Shown: positions 1 through 8,295 of the stretch, in pieces
Numbering within the stretch: position 1 is the stretch's first letter
Layout: each line of letters starts with the position of its first letter
NCBI RefSeq assembly: GCF_011806405.1
Contig: NZ_JAATOW010000045.1
Coordinates: forward strand, 1 to 32,519
From: Pseudooceanicola sp. HF7
Lineage (GTDB): Bacteria; Pseudomonadota; Alphaproteobacteria; Rhodobacterales; Rhodobacteraceae
DNA length: 32,519 nucleotides
Direction of reading: 5' to 3'
Notes under the pieces: model-generated
The model's database searches: none
The model's input: only the letters and a program-made list of their open reading frames with translations
Told to the model about the DNA's origin: nothing
Made by a program: the position numbers and the translations under genes

Positions 1-354
1 CATCATCTCGATCGCGCGGTTCGAGATCACCTCGTTCGCGTTCATGTTCGACTGAGTGCCCGACCCGGTCTGCCAGACCACCAGCGGGAAGTTGTCATCG
101 AACTTGCCCTCGATGACCTCTCCGGCTGCGGCGATGATCGCATCCGCAATCTCCGGCTCCATGTCGCCATTGGCCTTGTTGGCCATGGCACAGGCCTTCT
201 TGATCACGCCCAGGGCCCGGATGATCGGCACCGGTTGCTTTTCCCAGCCGATGGGGAAGTTCATGATCGAGCGCTGCGTCTGAGCGCCCCAATACTTGTC
301 GGCGGGGACTTCAAGAGGGCCGAAGCTGTCGGTCTCGGTGCGGGTCGCGGTCAT
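1..354 (-). CDS. fumC: Class II fumarate hydratase, N-terminal part (cut by window edge)
   Basis: The minus strand encodes 118 residues running off the left edge in frame. The protein begins [20 protein letters not shown] and contains YWGAQTQRS and [15 protein letters not shown], which are hallmark segments of class II fumarases (the substrate-binding SGTQSNMN region). The enzyme interconverts fumarate and malate in the TCA cycle in the cytoplasm and is a homotetramer in characterised members. The start is supported by GGGAGAGACGC directly before the ATG. Only about a quarter of the expected 460 or so residues is present, so the catalytic serine loop is outside the window. The upstream 212 bases up to the neighbouring methyltransferase gene show no structure I recognise. 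Confidence 0.95.
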   Translation of the reverse strand, partial: MTATRTETDSFGPLEVPADKYWGAQTQRSIMNFPIGWEKQPVPIIRALGVIKKACAMANKANGDMEPEIADAIIAAAGEVIEGKFDDNFPLVVWQTGSGTQSNMNANEVISNRAIEMM

Positions 355-566
355 GCGTCTCTCCCATTTCCATGCTGGAATATCGCAGCCGGTTTAGCCA
401 AAGCAGCGGCGAAATCAATGCCGTTCCCGCTAACGGTCCGGGGCGAACCGTTAAAACAAGAGGGATTTCCCTGGATGTGATCACGCATTTTCCCTCTGTG
501 ATCACGAAATGGGTTGGGCTTTGGTCACAACGCTTGCGGGCCGGAACACGCTTGGCTGGCGGGGCG

Positions 567-1124
567 CTATTGCGCGCGGCGGCGGAACTCGAAGACCCGC
601 GCGGGCGGCAAGTTGGCCCAGACCGTGGCGCGCCTTTCGCCGTGGATGCCCATTTCTGCCTGCACCTCGGGCGGGATCGGCGCATTGGGGGAATAGGTGA
701 TCTGGACGAAGACACCCTCTGGCGACATGACGTTGAAGGCGCGGCCCACGACCTCTCTCTGGATCTGGGGCCGGGCCAGGACCGGCACGCCGGAAATCAC
801 GCAGCCCAGGTTGGTCACGCCGATCTCCTCAATCTCCTGCGCGGGGCGGTTCAGAACCCGGACGCCGGGAAACTTCGCGCGCAGCGCGTCGCAGAAGCGT
901 GGGTTCAGCTCCATCAGGATCAGCCGTTCCGGCGGCACGCCGCGATCCAGGATCGCCTTGGTGAAACTGCCGGTGCCCGGTCCGATCTCAAGGATCGGTC
1001 CCTCGACCATCTCGACCCCTTCGGTCATCTTGCGCGCCACCGCCGCGGAAGAGGGCGCGATGGCCGAAACCTCTTTCGGCTTGCGCATCATCTGTCCGAT
1101 AAACACCGTGAAATCGCTAGGCAC
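567..1124 (-). CDS. pmtA: PmtA-like phospholipid N-methyltransferase / class I SAM methyltransferase
   Basis: This 185-residue protein carries the SAM-binding motif I LEIGPGTGSFT followed by an acidic motif II segment (LILMELNP), the class I Rossmann methyltransferase pattern. Overall it resembles Sinorhizobium-type PmtA, which methylates phosphatidylethanolamine towards phosphatidylcholine at the cytoplasmic membrane face. I chose a GTG start at 1124 (protein VPSDFTVFIGQ...) because GGGGAGAG lies just upstream; a longer reading from 1187 adds 21 residues unlike the family. It could also be a related rRNA/lipid methyltransferase, since motif I is shared with KsgA-type enzymes. It lies between sspB and fumC on the same strand but is separated from sspB by a strong terminator, so it is probably transcribed alone. 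Confidence 0.75.
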   Translation of the reverse strand: MPSDFTVFIGQMMRKPKEVSAIAPSSAAVARKMTEGVEMVEGPILEIGPGTGSFTKAILDRGVPPERLILMELNPRFCDALRAKFPGVRVLNRPAQEIEEIGVTNLGCVISGVPVLARPQIQREVVGRAFNVMSPEGVFVQITYSPNAPIPPEVQAEMGIHGERRATVWANLPPARVFEFRRRAQ

Positions 1125-1249
1125 GTCGCTCTCTCCCCATGGGTGATCCTTGGCGCGACTTAAGCGATCGACCGGGGTGCCCGGCAAGCAGGATTTTCGG
1201 AATTTACAAAAGTTTCATGGGCTTGGGCAGTGACCTTGATGTGACCATG

Positions 1250-1273
1250 AAAAAAGCCGCGCCCGGGCGCGGC
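1250..1273 (-). terminator. Rho-independent terminator of sspB
   Basis: On the minus strand a perfect GCCGCGC/GCGCGGC stem with a CCGG loop (1256-1273) is followed by six T residues (1255-1250). It lies about 60 bases beyond the sspB stop. Confidence 0.9.
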
Positions 1274-1336
1274 TCTTCATTCTGTCGTCGCAGCGGCGTC
1301 GTGAAACCGTCACCGATCCGCGATAGCGCGAGCGGC

Positions 1337-1870
1337 CTACTTGCGGAACTTGTCCAGCCGCACGACCTCTGCCTCGCCGGTGGGGCGTTCCTGGGAGTCG
1401 GCGGGCTGATCCTTCTTGGAGCGGTCGCGCAGCGGGCGCGGCGGCTCCGGCGGGGTGGGATCGTCATCGCCCATGCCCAGGTCGTCCTCGTCGTCCTCTT
1501 CCTCGTCGTCATCGTAATCCTGCGTCTCAAAGCGCAGGCCGAATTCCACGGAGGGATCGACAAAGGTTTGGATGGCGTCGAAGGGGATGAACATGCGCTC
1601 CGGCGCATCGCCGAAGTTCAGGGTCACAGCAAAGCCGGATTCCGATATCTGCAGATCATCGAACCAATGCTGCATGACCACGGTCATCTCGCTGGGGTAG
1701 CGATCCTTGAGCCAGTCGGCCAGTTCCGCATCCGGATGAGTGGTGTCGAAGGTGATGAAGAAGTGATGCGCCCCCGGCAAGCCGTTCTCCGCGACATCCG
1801 TCAGGACATCGAAGATAAGTCCCCGCATCGCGCGGTGCATGAGGTTGCCGTAGTCGATCGTCCGGGCCAT
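1337..1870 (-). CDS. sspB: SspB-family ClpXP adaptor (alphaproteobacterial type)
   Basis: The 177-residue protein matches the SspB family. Residues 1-115 form the substrate-binding domain, beginning MARTIDYGNLMHRAMRGLIF. Residues 118-160 are a very acidic, proline-containing linker (DYDDDEEEDDEDD at 118-130). The short basic/hydrophobic end EVVRLDKFRK (168-177) is where SspB proteins carry the ClpX-docking (XB) peptide. Characterised SspB proteins bind tmRNA-tagged substrates and tether them to ClpX for degradation. The start at 1870 is preceded by TTGGAAGACGCC; an upstream extension to 1966 lacks homologous character. The tmRNA gene lies less than 3 kb away on the same strand. The gene ends in its own terminator. 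Confidence 0.9.
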   Translation of the reverse strand: MARTIDYGNLMHRAMRGLIFDVLTDVAENGLPGAHHFFITFDTTHPDAELADWLKDRYPSEMTVVMQHWFDDLQISESGFAVTLNFGDAPERMFIPFDAIQTFVDPSVEFGLRFETQDYDDDEEEDDEDDLGMGDDDPTPPEPPRPLRDRSKKDQPADSQERPTGEAEVVRLDKFRK

Positions 1871-1994
1871 TGGCGTCTTCCAAGTCTGATTTCCCCCGAG
1901 CATAGGGGATTCGAACCAAAACAAAAGATCACCCGGCAAGATTTTGCGCCAGTCCGCCCCGGGCATCTGGGGGGACGTAGCGGAAACAGCCCGC

Positions 1995-3272
1995 TTAAAC
2001 TATCGCGGGTATCGTATTGGCGCCAAAGGCAATTCCCGCTAGGGCCATGAGGGCAAGGGCCGGGAAAAGCCGGACTTTCAGCGCGAAGATAAGGACAAAG
2101 GCACATAGAATGAGCAGCAGCGCGCGCAGCTGCAGCGTGCTTGGGTCCGGCATTGGCAGGACGCCGGTCTCTACCACCACGTCGAAGATGACGTGCAGCG
2201 TGAACCAGATCGCGAGGCTCGCGATGACGCCCACGACGGCAGCGGTGATGGCGCGCAGGGCGGCGGCCAGGCGGGGCTGGTGCAACAGGCGCTCCACGTG
2301 GGGCGCGAAGGTGAAGATGAAGGCGAAGCTGGGCACGAAGGTCACCCAAAGCACCAGCGCCCCGGCAGCCACACCGTAAAGCGGCCCGTCGCGCAGGGCA
2401 GCCGCCAGCATGCCCACGAACTGCGTGACCAGGATCAGGGGGCCGGGCGTGGTTTCCGCCAGCCCCAGGGCGTCGATCATCTGGTCGGCGGTCAGCCAGC
2501 TGAAATCCTGCACCACCACCTGTGTCATCCAGGCCAGCAGCGCATAGGCCCCGCCAAAGCTGAGCCCGGCAAGCAGGGAAAAGAAGCGCGCCAGCTCGAA
2601 CAGGAAGCGATCCCCGGAAAGCCAGATCGCCAGAACCGGCAACTGCCACAGCACCGCCCAGAGGCAAAGCGCGCCAAGGCTGCGCCCCCAATGGGGCGCG
2701 GGGCCGGGCAGCGGGCTCTGCGCCTCTGTCTGGGCGCCCAGGAAATAGCCCCATAGCCCGGCCGTCAGCACGATCAGCGGAAAGGGCAGTCCGAAGGCGA
2801 AGATGGCAAGGAAGGCGGCGATGGCCAGCACATGGGCGGCGCGCCCCTCGAGCGCTTTGCCACTGAGCCGGACAAGCGCCTGCACCACGATGGCCACCAC
2901 CAGCGCCTTGATCCCGAAAAAGGCCTGCTGCACCAGCGGCACGTTGCCCCATTCCAGGTACAGCAGCGCCAGCGCGCCGATCACCACGGCCCCGGGCAGA
3001 ACGAACAGCAGGCCAGCCAGCAGCCCGCCGGCCAGGCCGCGCTTCATCCATCCGGTATAGGTGGCAAGCTGCATCGCCTCGGGGCCGGGCAGCAGCATGC
3101 AGAAGCTCAGCGCGCCCAGAAAGGCCTTGTCGGCAAGCCAGCCGCGCGTATCGACCAGCTCGCGGTGCATGACGGCGATCTGCGCCGCCGGGCCGCCGAA
3201 ACTGGCCAGCCCGATCTTTCCGAAAGCCGCAAAAAGGGCGCCCCAGCTGGGTGGGGTATCGGGGCTTGGCAT
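1995..3272 (-). CDS. chrA: Chromate efflux transporter, long-chain CHR family
   Basis: The 425-residue membrane protein contains two homologous CHR halves (about 10-190 and 225-410). The first half shows FGGPAAQIAV (25-34) and LLPGPEAMQLATY (60-72). The second half shows the degenerate counterparts LSFGGAYALL (237-246) and ETTPGPLILVTQF (273-285). These are diagnostic of the bidomain ChrA family, which exports chromate from the cytoplasm. Many hydrophobic segments support an inner-membrane location. No chrB or other metal-resistance gene is adjacent, so its actual substrate here is inferred from family only. The next genes on either side, sspB and a THUMP methyltransferase, are functionally unrelated. 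Confidence 0.93.
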   Translation of the reverse strand: MPSPDTPPSWGALFAAFGKIGLASFGGPAAQIAVMHRELVDTRGWLADKAFLGALSFCMLLPGPEAMQLATYTGWMKRGLAGGLLAGLLFVLPGAVVIGALALLYLEWGNVPLVQQAFFGIKALVVAIVVQALVRLSGKALEGRAAHVLAIAAFLAIFAFGLPFPLIVLTAGLWGYFLGAQTEAQSPLPGPAPHWGRSLGALCLWAVLWQLPVLAIWLSGDRFLFELARFFSLLAGLSFGGAYALLAWMTQVVVQDFSWLTADQMIDALGLAETTPGPLILVTQFVGMLAAALRDGPLYGVAAGALVLWVTFVPSFAFIFTFAPHVERLLHQPRLAAALRAITAAVVGVIASLAIWFTLHVIFDVVVETGVLPMPDPSTLQLRALLLILCAFVLIFALKVRLFPALALMALAGIAFGANTIPAIV

Positions 3273-3414
3273 GGAATCCTCGGGGCTGGCTGCTCTGGGC
3301 CAAGGTTTGCCGAGCCCCCGGGCGTGGTCAAGCCTTCGCCCCGCTTATCCTGCGGGAAGCCGGCGATCCTTTGCCGTTGCGGACCTGGCGCAACACTGCC
3401 CGGGAAGGACCCCC

Positions 3415-4527
3415 TCAGGGCAGCGGCGCGGTCTTCCAAAGCTGCACCTTGAGCGCCCCGAAAGACACCGGTGGGCCCGGCGGCAGCAGGGGCAACCCCG
3501 TGGCCTTTGCCAGCGAGGGTTCAGAGGTGACAATCCCGACGCGCCAGCCGGAAAACTGCTCGGCCAGCACCTTGCCCAGGGATCCATAGAGCGGGAACAA
3601 CAGCTTCTTGTTCCCGATCCGCGCGCCGTAGGGCGGATTGGTCAGGATCAGCCCGGCGGGGCCATCCGGGCGCACAAGCGCCGAGACCGGCGCGCAGGTC
3701 CAATCGATGTCTCCGTCAAGCCCCGCGCGTCCCGCGTTCTTGCCGGCCATGCCGATGACACCGGAATCCCGGTCAGAACCATAAAAGCGGGGCAGGTCGC
3801 CCGCCTTCGGCGCCTGCGCCTTCAGCGCTACCCAGGCCTCGGGGTCGAAACCGGCCAGCTGCTCAAAGGCAAAGGCCCGGTTGCGCCCCGGCTTCAGCCC
3901 GCGCGCGATTTCGGCGGCCTCCAGCAGGAAGGTGCCAGAGCCGCACATCGGATCCAGCACCGGTTCATCGCCGTTATAGCCGCAGTCGCGCAGGAACAAC
4001 GCCGCAAGGGTGTCCCGCATCGGGGCCTTGCCCACGGCCTCCTTGTTGCCGCGCCGGTGCAGCGGCTCGCCAGAGGTATCAAGGCTGAAGGTGACGATAT
4101 TGTCGTCGATGCGGGTCTTCACGACAACCGCTGCCTCGGGCGCGATCTCTGCGCCAAGGGTCTCTCGGATGGCGGTTTCGATCCGCTGCTGGGCGGCGCG
4201 GCCATGGTAGATCTTGGATTTCTTGTTGGTCGTGACCTCGACCCGCACAGGGACATCGGCGCGCAGGAAATCCCCCCAGGGGAACTTTCGCGCCCGCTTG
4301 TCCAGCTGCGCCAGGTGGAAGGCCGGGAAACCGCCGATGCGGGCCAGCACCCGTGCGGCGCCGCGCAGCTCCAGATTGGCCCGCCAGACATCGGGCCAGC
4401 GCCCCTGGAAGGTGACGCCGCCGGGGGTCGCCTGGGGATCGGGAAAGCCCGCCTCGGCCATTTCCTGGCGAAGGCAGTCTTCAAGCCCGGGGGCCACGGC
4501 GCAGAATATCTCGAATGTGTCGCTCAT
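3415..4527 (-). CDS. THUMP-domain class I SAM-dependent RNA methyltransferase (RlmL N-domain-like)
   Basis: The 370-residue protein has an N-terminal ferredoxin-like/THUMP region (about 1-155), including the VRVEVTTNKKSKIYHGRAA segment. A methyltransferase domain follows with motif I DPMCGSGTFLLEAA (192-205) and catalytic motif IV NPPYG (297-301). N-P-P-Y is typical of N-methyltransferases acting on bases. The closest familiar relative is the 23S rRNA m2G2445 methyltransferase half of E. coli RlmL (YcbY). The rRNA target is therefore inferred. The start at 4527 (MSDTFEIF) is a choice: two in-frame ATGs lie 4 and 20 codons upstream and none has a clear ribosome binding site. The tmRNA gene lies just upstream on the same strand. 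Confidence 0.88.
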   Translation of the reverse strand: MSDTFEIFCAVAPGLEDCLRQEMAEAGFPDPQATPGGVTFQGRWPDVWRANLELRGAARVLARIGGFPAFHLAQLDKRARKFPWGDFLRADVPVRVEVTTNKKSKIYHGRAAQQRIETAIRETLGAEIAPEAAVVVKTRIDDNIVTFSLDTSGEPLHRRGNKEAVGKAPMRDTLAALFLRDCGYNGDEPVLDPMCGSGTFLLEAAEIARGLKPGRNRAFAFEQLAGFDPEAWVALKAQAPKAGDLPRFYGSDRDSGVIGMAGKNAGRAGLDGDIDWTCAPVSALVRPDGPAGLILTNPPYGARIGNKKLLFPLYGSLGKVLAEQFSGWRVGIVTSEPSLAKATGLPLLPPGPPVSFGALKVQLWKTAPLP

Positions 4528-4649
4528 CCGCTGGCTCATACAGACAAACGCGCCCCTCTGCGAGGACAAGCTTGCGCCCATCTGCAACGCGCGCGCAAAA
4601 TCCGCCTGCCTCTGGCCGGCTTGATCACTGGTGGAACTGTGGGGGAAGG

Positions 4650-4966
4650 GAAGTGCAGGTTTCTGTTGCCAGGTACCTGCGAACCCCGCCTTAAGCTGCT
4701 AGGCCCAAGGGCTTAAGTTTCGATGTTTCGGACAGCTTACGCTGCCAGAGCCATCGGAGCACGATTGTTGTTGGCAATTGTACTGATTTCGCCGGTAACG
4801 GTGGCAGACAGCCGAGACAAAGCTAACCCCTTTAGACGTTCGTCGATCCTATTTCGGCCCCATGATCCTTCCAACACAGGATATTTGGTGGAGCCGCCGG
4901 GTACCGCCCCCGGGTCCGAGCCGCTTATTACGAGCGCGTTTATGTCCATAGTCCCCGAAGGGACAA
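4650..4966 (-). ncRNA. ssrA: Transfer-messenger RNA, circularly permuted two-piece type
   Basis: Read on the minus strand, the 5' acceptor piece ends in a T-arm (stem CCGGG/CCCGG at 4913-4909 and 4901-4897, 7-base loop). This is followed by CGGCTCC (4896-4890) and an encoded ACCA ending at 4886. After a 24-base spacer with a small hairpin, the coding piece starts at 4861 with GGGGCCG, which pairs with CGGCTCC to form the acceptor stem. It continues GGATCGACGAACG, as in other tmRNAs. The tag frame at 4775-4737 reads ANNNRAPMALAA followed by TAA; A-L-A-A is the proteolysis signal. A pseudoknot-like hairpin sits at 4680-4655. This acceptor-then-coding order is the alphaproteobacterial permuted architecture. 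Outer ends are approximate. Confidence 0.93.
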
Positions 4967-4970
4967 GGCT

Positions 4971-4999
4971 GATATAGGGCCCTGCTTCGGGGATTTCAA
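4971..4999 (-). promoter_or_regulatory. Likely sigma-70 promoter of ssrA
   Basis: On the minus strand TTGAAA (4999-4994) and TATATC (4976-4971) are separated by exactly 17 bases. A start about 6-8 bases further would fall near 4965, which gives an acceptor RNA of about 80 nt ending at the encoded CCA, in line with known two-piece tmRNAs. Confidence 0.7.
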
Positions 5000-5056
5000 A
5001 GGGTTTCTGGTGCAAATTTTTCACGTGGCTGCGCGAAAATCACCAGTGCCGCTGTG

Positions 5057-5425
5057 TCAGCTGTCTTCGATCAGCCAAGCGTTCGCCTTGCCGATGGCGT
5101 CATTGGCAAAGACGCGGACCGGTACCGGGATCAGCCAGCCCATGCCTTGCACGGATGCCGACAGCCAGTGCACATCCGTCACCACCGCGACCTTCTCAAA
5201 GGCGCTCATGTGGGACAGGCCCAGCTTCATGTCGGACCACATGGCGCTGGCCTCAAACCCTTCGAACTCCGGCCCGAACCAGTAGAGCAGGCGCATCTTG
5301 CCATGCTCTGCCGCCATGCGTTCGACCGCCGGGGCCAGGTGGGTTTCGTAATCTTCGCCGGTCACCGTGCCGCGCGCGGTGGCCAGCAGGATGCCCTTTT
5401 CGATATCAAGGTCTATGTCGATCAT
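5057..5425 (-). CDS. SpoIIAA-like / STAS-SEC14 domain protein
   Basis: The 122-residue soluble protein begins MIDIDLDIEKGILLATARGTVTGEDYE. It has the alternating strand/helix pattern of the SpoIIAA-like family (STAS/SEC14 fold), including a central GPEFEGFEASAMWSDMKLG segment. Members are small cytoplasmic proteins of unclear role, possibly ligand or lipid binding. A GGGAGTGATCCG ribosome binding site precedes the ATG at 5425. The gene stands alone between tyrS and ssrA, all on the minus strand. I cannot infer a specific function from context. Confidence 0.75.
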   Translation of the reverse strand: MIDIDLDIEKGILLATARGTVTGEDYETHLAPAVERMAAEHGKMRLLYWFGPEFEGFEASAMWSDMKLGLSHMSAFEKVAVVTDVHWLSASVQGMGWLIPVPVRVFANDAIGKANAWLIEDS

Positions 5426-5539
5426 CGGATCACTCCCAGGCTGCTAATCCAGCCAGCCTAGGACGATCCGCTTACCTTAGGGAAGGGGGACGTGCAGCAT
5501 ATGGCGGGAAACCGCGGGCAGGGTGCGTGCCTGGAAATG

Positions 5540-5574
5540 CCCCCGAAGCCATCCCGATGGGACCGCCTCGGGGG
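5540..5574 (-). terminator. Possible terminator-like hairpin downstream of tyrS
   Basis: CCCCCGA (5540-5546) pairs with TCGGGGG (5568-5574), with an inner CCATCCCGATGG segment that can also fold. It starts ten bases beyond the tyrS stop, but there is no T-tract, so it may only stabilise the 3' end. Confidence 0.4.
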
Positions 5575-5583
5575 ATAAAGGCC

Positions 5584-6837
5584 TCAGCCGGCCAGTTTCA
5601 CCAGCGCATGGCGTTTCTTGCCGGCCGACAGTTTGACCGGAGAGGCCAGCGCGGTGGCGTCCAGCATCAGGCCGGCATCGGTCAGGGGCGCATCGTCGAT
5701 CCGCGCGCCATTGTCCGCGATCAGCCGCTTGGCTTCCTTGCCGGTCTTGGCCAGGCCAGAGCGCACGATCAGCTGGGACACGGAAATGCCCGCGCCAACC
5801 TCTTCCGCGGTCAGCTCAAGGGTGGGCAGGTCATCGCCCGTGCCGCCTTTTTCAAAGACCTCGCGCGCGGTCGCCTCTGCGGTCACGGCGGCCTCGGGCC
5901 CGTGCAGCATGCCCGTGACTTCGTTGGCCAGGATCACCTTGGCCTCGTTGATCTCGGAGCCGCCAAGCGCGCCCAGTCGGTTGCATTCGTCCACCGGAAG
6001 CTCGGTGTAGAGTTTCAGGAACCGGCCCACGTCCGCATCGGTCGTGTTGCGCCAGAACTGCCAGAACTCGTAGGGGCTCAGCATCTCGCCGTTCAGCCAG
6101 GTCGCGCCATTGGCGGACTTGCCCATCTTGCGCCCGTCGCTGGTGGTCAGCAGCGGGGTGGTCAGCCCGTAGATCTCCTGGTCGATGACGCGCCGGGTCA
6201 GGTCGATCCCGTTGACGATATTGCCCCATTGATCCGATCCACCCATCTGGACCATGCAGCCGTAGCGGCGGTTCAGCTCAAGGAAATCATAGGCTTGCAG
6301 GATCATGTAGTTGAATTCCAGGAAGGACAGCGATTGCTCGCGGTCCAGCCGGGATTTCACGGATTCAAAGGACAGCATCCGGTTGACGCTGAAATGCCGG
6401 CCGATGTCGCGCAGGAACTCAAGGTAGTTCAGCCCGTCCAGCCATTCGGCATTGTTCAGCATCAGCGCGCCATTGGGGCTGTCGCTGTAATCGAGGTATT
6501 GGGCAAAGACGCGGCCCATGCCGTCGATATTGGCGTTGATCGCATCCGGGGTCAGCAGCGGGCGCTCATCCGCGCGGAACGACGGATCGCCCACCTTGGT
6601 GGTGCCGCCGCCCATCAGGGTGATCGGCTTGCCGCCCATCTTCTGGAACCAGCGCAGCAGCATGATGTTCATCAGGTGACCAACATGCAGGGACGCCGCC
6701 GTGGCGTCATAACCGATATAGCCGGGCACCACGCCTTTGAGCAGCGCTTCGTCCAGGGCCTGCAGATCGGTGCAATCGGCCAGGAAGCCGCGCTCGATGA
6801 TGGTGGCCAGGAAATCCGACTTCGGAATGTAGGTCAT
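5584..6837 (-). CDS. tyrS: Tyrosyl-tRNA synthetase
   Basis: The 417-residue protein is a class I aminoacyl-tRNA synthetase. The HIGH signature appears as HVGH (51-54), the KMSKS loop as KMGKS (237-241), and the GGSDQWGN tyrosine-pocket segment is at 199-206. A C-terminal S4-like RNA-binding domain covers about 350-415 ([23 protein letters not shown]). It charges tRNA-Tyr in the cytoplasm and has the usual bacterial TyrS length. I placed the start at 6837 ([17 protein letters not shown]), where family homology begins; the longer reading to 6903 adds 22 unrelated residues and overlaps anmK. It is divergent from anmK with 64 bases between the starts. Confidence 0.97.
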   Translation of the reverse strand: MTYIPKSDFLATIIERGFLADCTDLQALDEALLKGVVPGYIGYDATAASLHVGHLMNIMLLRWFQKMGGKPITLMGGGTTKVGDPSFRADERPLLTPDAINANIDGMGRVFAQYLDYSDSPNGALMLNNAEWLDGLNYLEFLRDIGRHFSVNRMLSFESVKSRLDREQSLSFLEFNYMILQAYDFLELNRRYGCMVQMGGSDQWGNIVNGIDLTRRVIDQEIYGLTTPLLTTSDGRKMGKSANGATWLNGEMLSPYEFWQFWRNTTDADVGRFLKLYTELPVDECNRLGALGGSEINEAKVILANEVTGMLHGPEAAVTAEATAREVFEKGGTGDDLPTLELTAEEVGAGISVSQLIVRSGLAKTGKEAKRLIADNGARIDDAPLTDAGLMLDATALASPVKLSAGKKRHALVKLAG

Positions 6838-6901
6838 GACACTTGTCCAGGTTTGTGTTGCAGGGCACTCTATACGCTCGGGCAAGACAAAGGAAAAGAC
6901 C

Positions 6902-8014
6902 ATGAAGGCAGGGGCGATACAGGCGCTTGGCGCAATGTCGGGAACGTCGCTGGACGGAGTCGACGCGGCGATGGTGGAAACCGACGGGCAGGCGATCTTC
7001 GGCTTCGGTCGCAGTGGCTACCGGCCCTATTCCAAGGACGAACAGGCGGTACTGGCCGCAGCGCTTGGCCTCTGGCCGGGTGAGGACGCACGGCTGACCG
7101 CCGCGGCAGAGGTCACCCTGAACGCGCACGCGGAATTGCTCAGCGATTTTCCAGAGGCAGAGCTGGCCGGGTTCCACGGTCAGACCCTGGCGCATGATCC
7201 CCATGGGCGCGGCACCCACCAGCTGGGCGACGGCGCGGCCCTGGCCGAGCGGCTGGGCTGCCCGGTGGCCTGGGATTTCCGTACCGCCGATGTGGCGGCG
7301 GGGGGCGAAGGGGCACCGCTTGCGCCCTTCTTCCACCACGCCTGTGCGCGCTGGATCGGGGCAGAGGAACCGGTGGCCTTCCTGAACCTTGGCGGCGTGG
7401 GTAACGTCACCTGGGTCGACCCGCTGATCGCGGAGCCGGCCATGCCGGGGGCACTGCTGGCCTTTGATACCGGTCCGGCCAATGCGCCGGTGAACGATCT
7501 GCTGATGGCGCGCCTGGGCCTCGCCTATGATGCCGATGGGGCGCTGGCGTCGAAGGGCACGCCGGATGAAGGGCTGGTCGAAAAGGTTCTGGCGCATCCC
7601 TATTTCTCAAGAGTGCCGCCCAAGTCCCTGGATCGAAACGATTTCGGTGATCTCACCGGCCTCTGCGAAGGGCTGTCGGATGCCGATGCCGCTGCGACTC
7701 TGACCGCGCTCTGCGCCGAAAGCGTGGCCCGCAGCCTGGCGCTTCTGCCCGCCCGTCCGGCACAGCTTCTGGTCACTGGGGGCGGCCGCATGAACCCGGT
7801 CCTGATGCAGATGCTGGCGGCGCGCTGCGGAATCCCGGCCGTCGCGGTAGAGGACGTCGGCCTTGATGGCGACATGCTGGAAGCCCAGGCCTTTGCCTAC
7901 CTGGCCGTGCGCAGCGCCCGTGGCCTGCCGCTCTCGGCCCCCGGCACGACCGCAGTGCCCCAGCCGCAGCCTGGCGGCCAACTCAGCCAGCCAGCCCTGC
8001 GCCAAACGGCCTGA
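6902..8014 (+). CDS. anmK: Anhydro-N-acetylmuramic acid kinase
   Basis: The 370-residue protein begins [21 protein letters not shown], the AnmK ATP-binding phosphate loop region (SGTSLDG at 13-19). It also has GFHGQT (90-95), NLGGVGNVT (162-170) and AFDTGP (187-192), whose Asp189 matches the catalytic base. AnmK phosphorylates and hydrolyses 1,6-anhydroMurNAc to MurNAc-6-phosphate during peptidoglycan recycling. AAAGGAAAAGACC precedes the ATG. The C-terminal end (residues about 345-370) is a low-complexity P/Q/A-rich tail, and the stop codon falls inside a 21-bp tandem duplication. It is likely a single-gene transcript. Confidence 0.95.
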   Translation: MKAGAIQALGAMSGTSLDGVDAAMVETDGQAIFGFGRSGYRPYSKDEQAVLAAALGLWPGEDARLTAAAEVTLNAHAELLSDFPEAELAGFHGQTLAHDPHGRGTHQLGDGAALAERLGCPVAWDFRTADVAAGGEGAPLAPFFHHACARWIGAEEPVAFLNLGGVGNVTWVDPLIAEPAMPGALLAFDTGPANAPVNDLLMARLGLAYDADGALASKGTPDEGLVEKVLAHPYFSRVPPKSLDRNDFGDLTGLCEGLSDADAAATLTALCAESVARSLALLPARPAQLLVTGGGRMNPVLMQMLAARCGIPAVAVEDVGLDGDMLEAQAFAYLAVRSARGLPLSAPGTTAVPQPQPGGQLSQPALRQTA

Positions 8015-8046
8015 ACAGCGCAGACAACGGCCTGAACAGCGCAGAC
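8005..8046. repeat. Two perfect tandem copies of a 21-bp unit over the anmK stop codon
   Basis: Units at 8005-8025 and 8026-8046 are identical (each begins AACGGCCTGAACAGCG), and the first six bases repeat again at 8047-8052. The anmK stop TGA (8012-8014) lies in copy one. This looks like a recent slippage duplication that extends the 3' untranslated region and not the protein. Confidence 0.9.
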
Positions 8047-8050
8047 AACG

Positions 8051-8072
8051 GCGGGATCTGCACGGATCCCGC
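8051..8072 (+). terminator. Possible terminator hairpin after anmK
   Basis: A perfect 8-bp stem GCGGGATC/GATCCCGC with a 6-base loop lies 37 bases after the anmK stop. It lacks a T-tract, so it is only a candidate. Confidence 0.4.
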
Positions 8073-8295
8073 GCTGTCCCGACCTGCTCTGCCTGATTGC
8101 GCGGCGGCGCGGGCGCCGGGGCTGTGCCCTGTGGAACACGCTGGGCGAAAAAGGCAGGTAATGCGCCACTTGCGGCGCAGTTAACGCTAACGGTCGGCAT
8201 TGTGGTGTCTTGCGCATCTGTTATGGTGCCCGCGATCCCGCCGCGACGCAGCGCAGGCGATGCCGCGCCGGAACGCAGTTCGGAAAGGAGCTTTG

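Noticed and set aside
1905-1925. GGATTCGAACC, resembling a tRNA T-arm on the minus strand
   Set aside because: The flanking bases do not form a T-stem, and no acceptor, anticodon or D arm can be built around it; it is the sspB upstream region.
3061-4716. 551-residue plus-strand open frame
   Set aside because: It is antisense to the THUMP methyltransferase and chrA start; no domain features.
4723-5024. Open frames of 84 (plus) and 95 (minus) residues
   Set aside because: They lie on the tmRNA gene; the end of the minus frame is the tag peptide itself, and the rest reads through structural RNA.
5155-7083. 642-residue plus-strand open frame
   Set aside because: It is antisense to tyrS; a GC-rich shadow without any recognisable domain.
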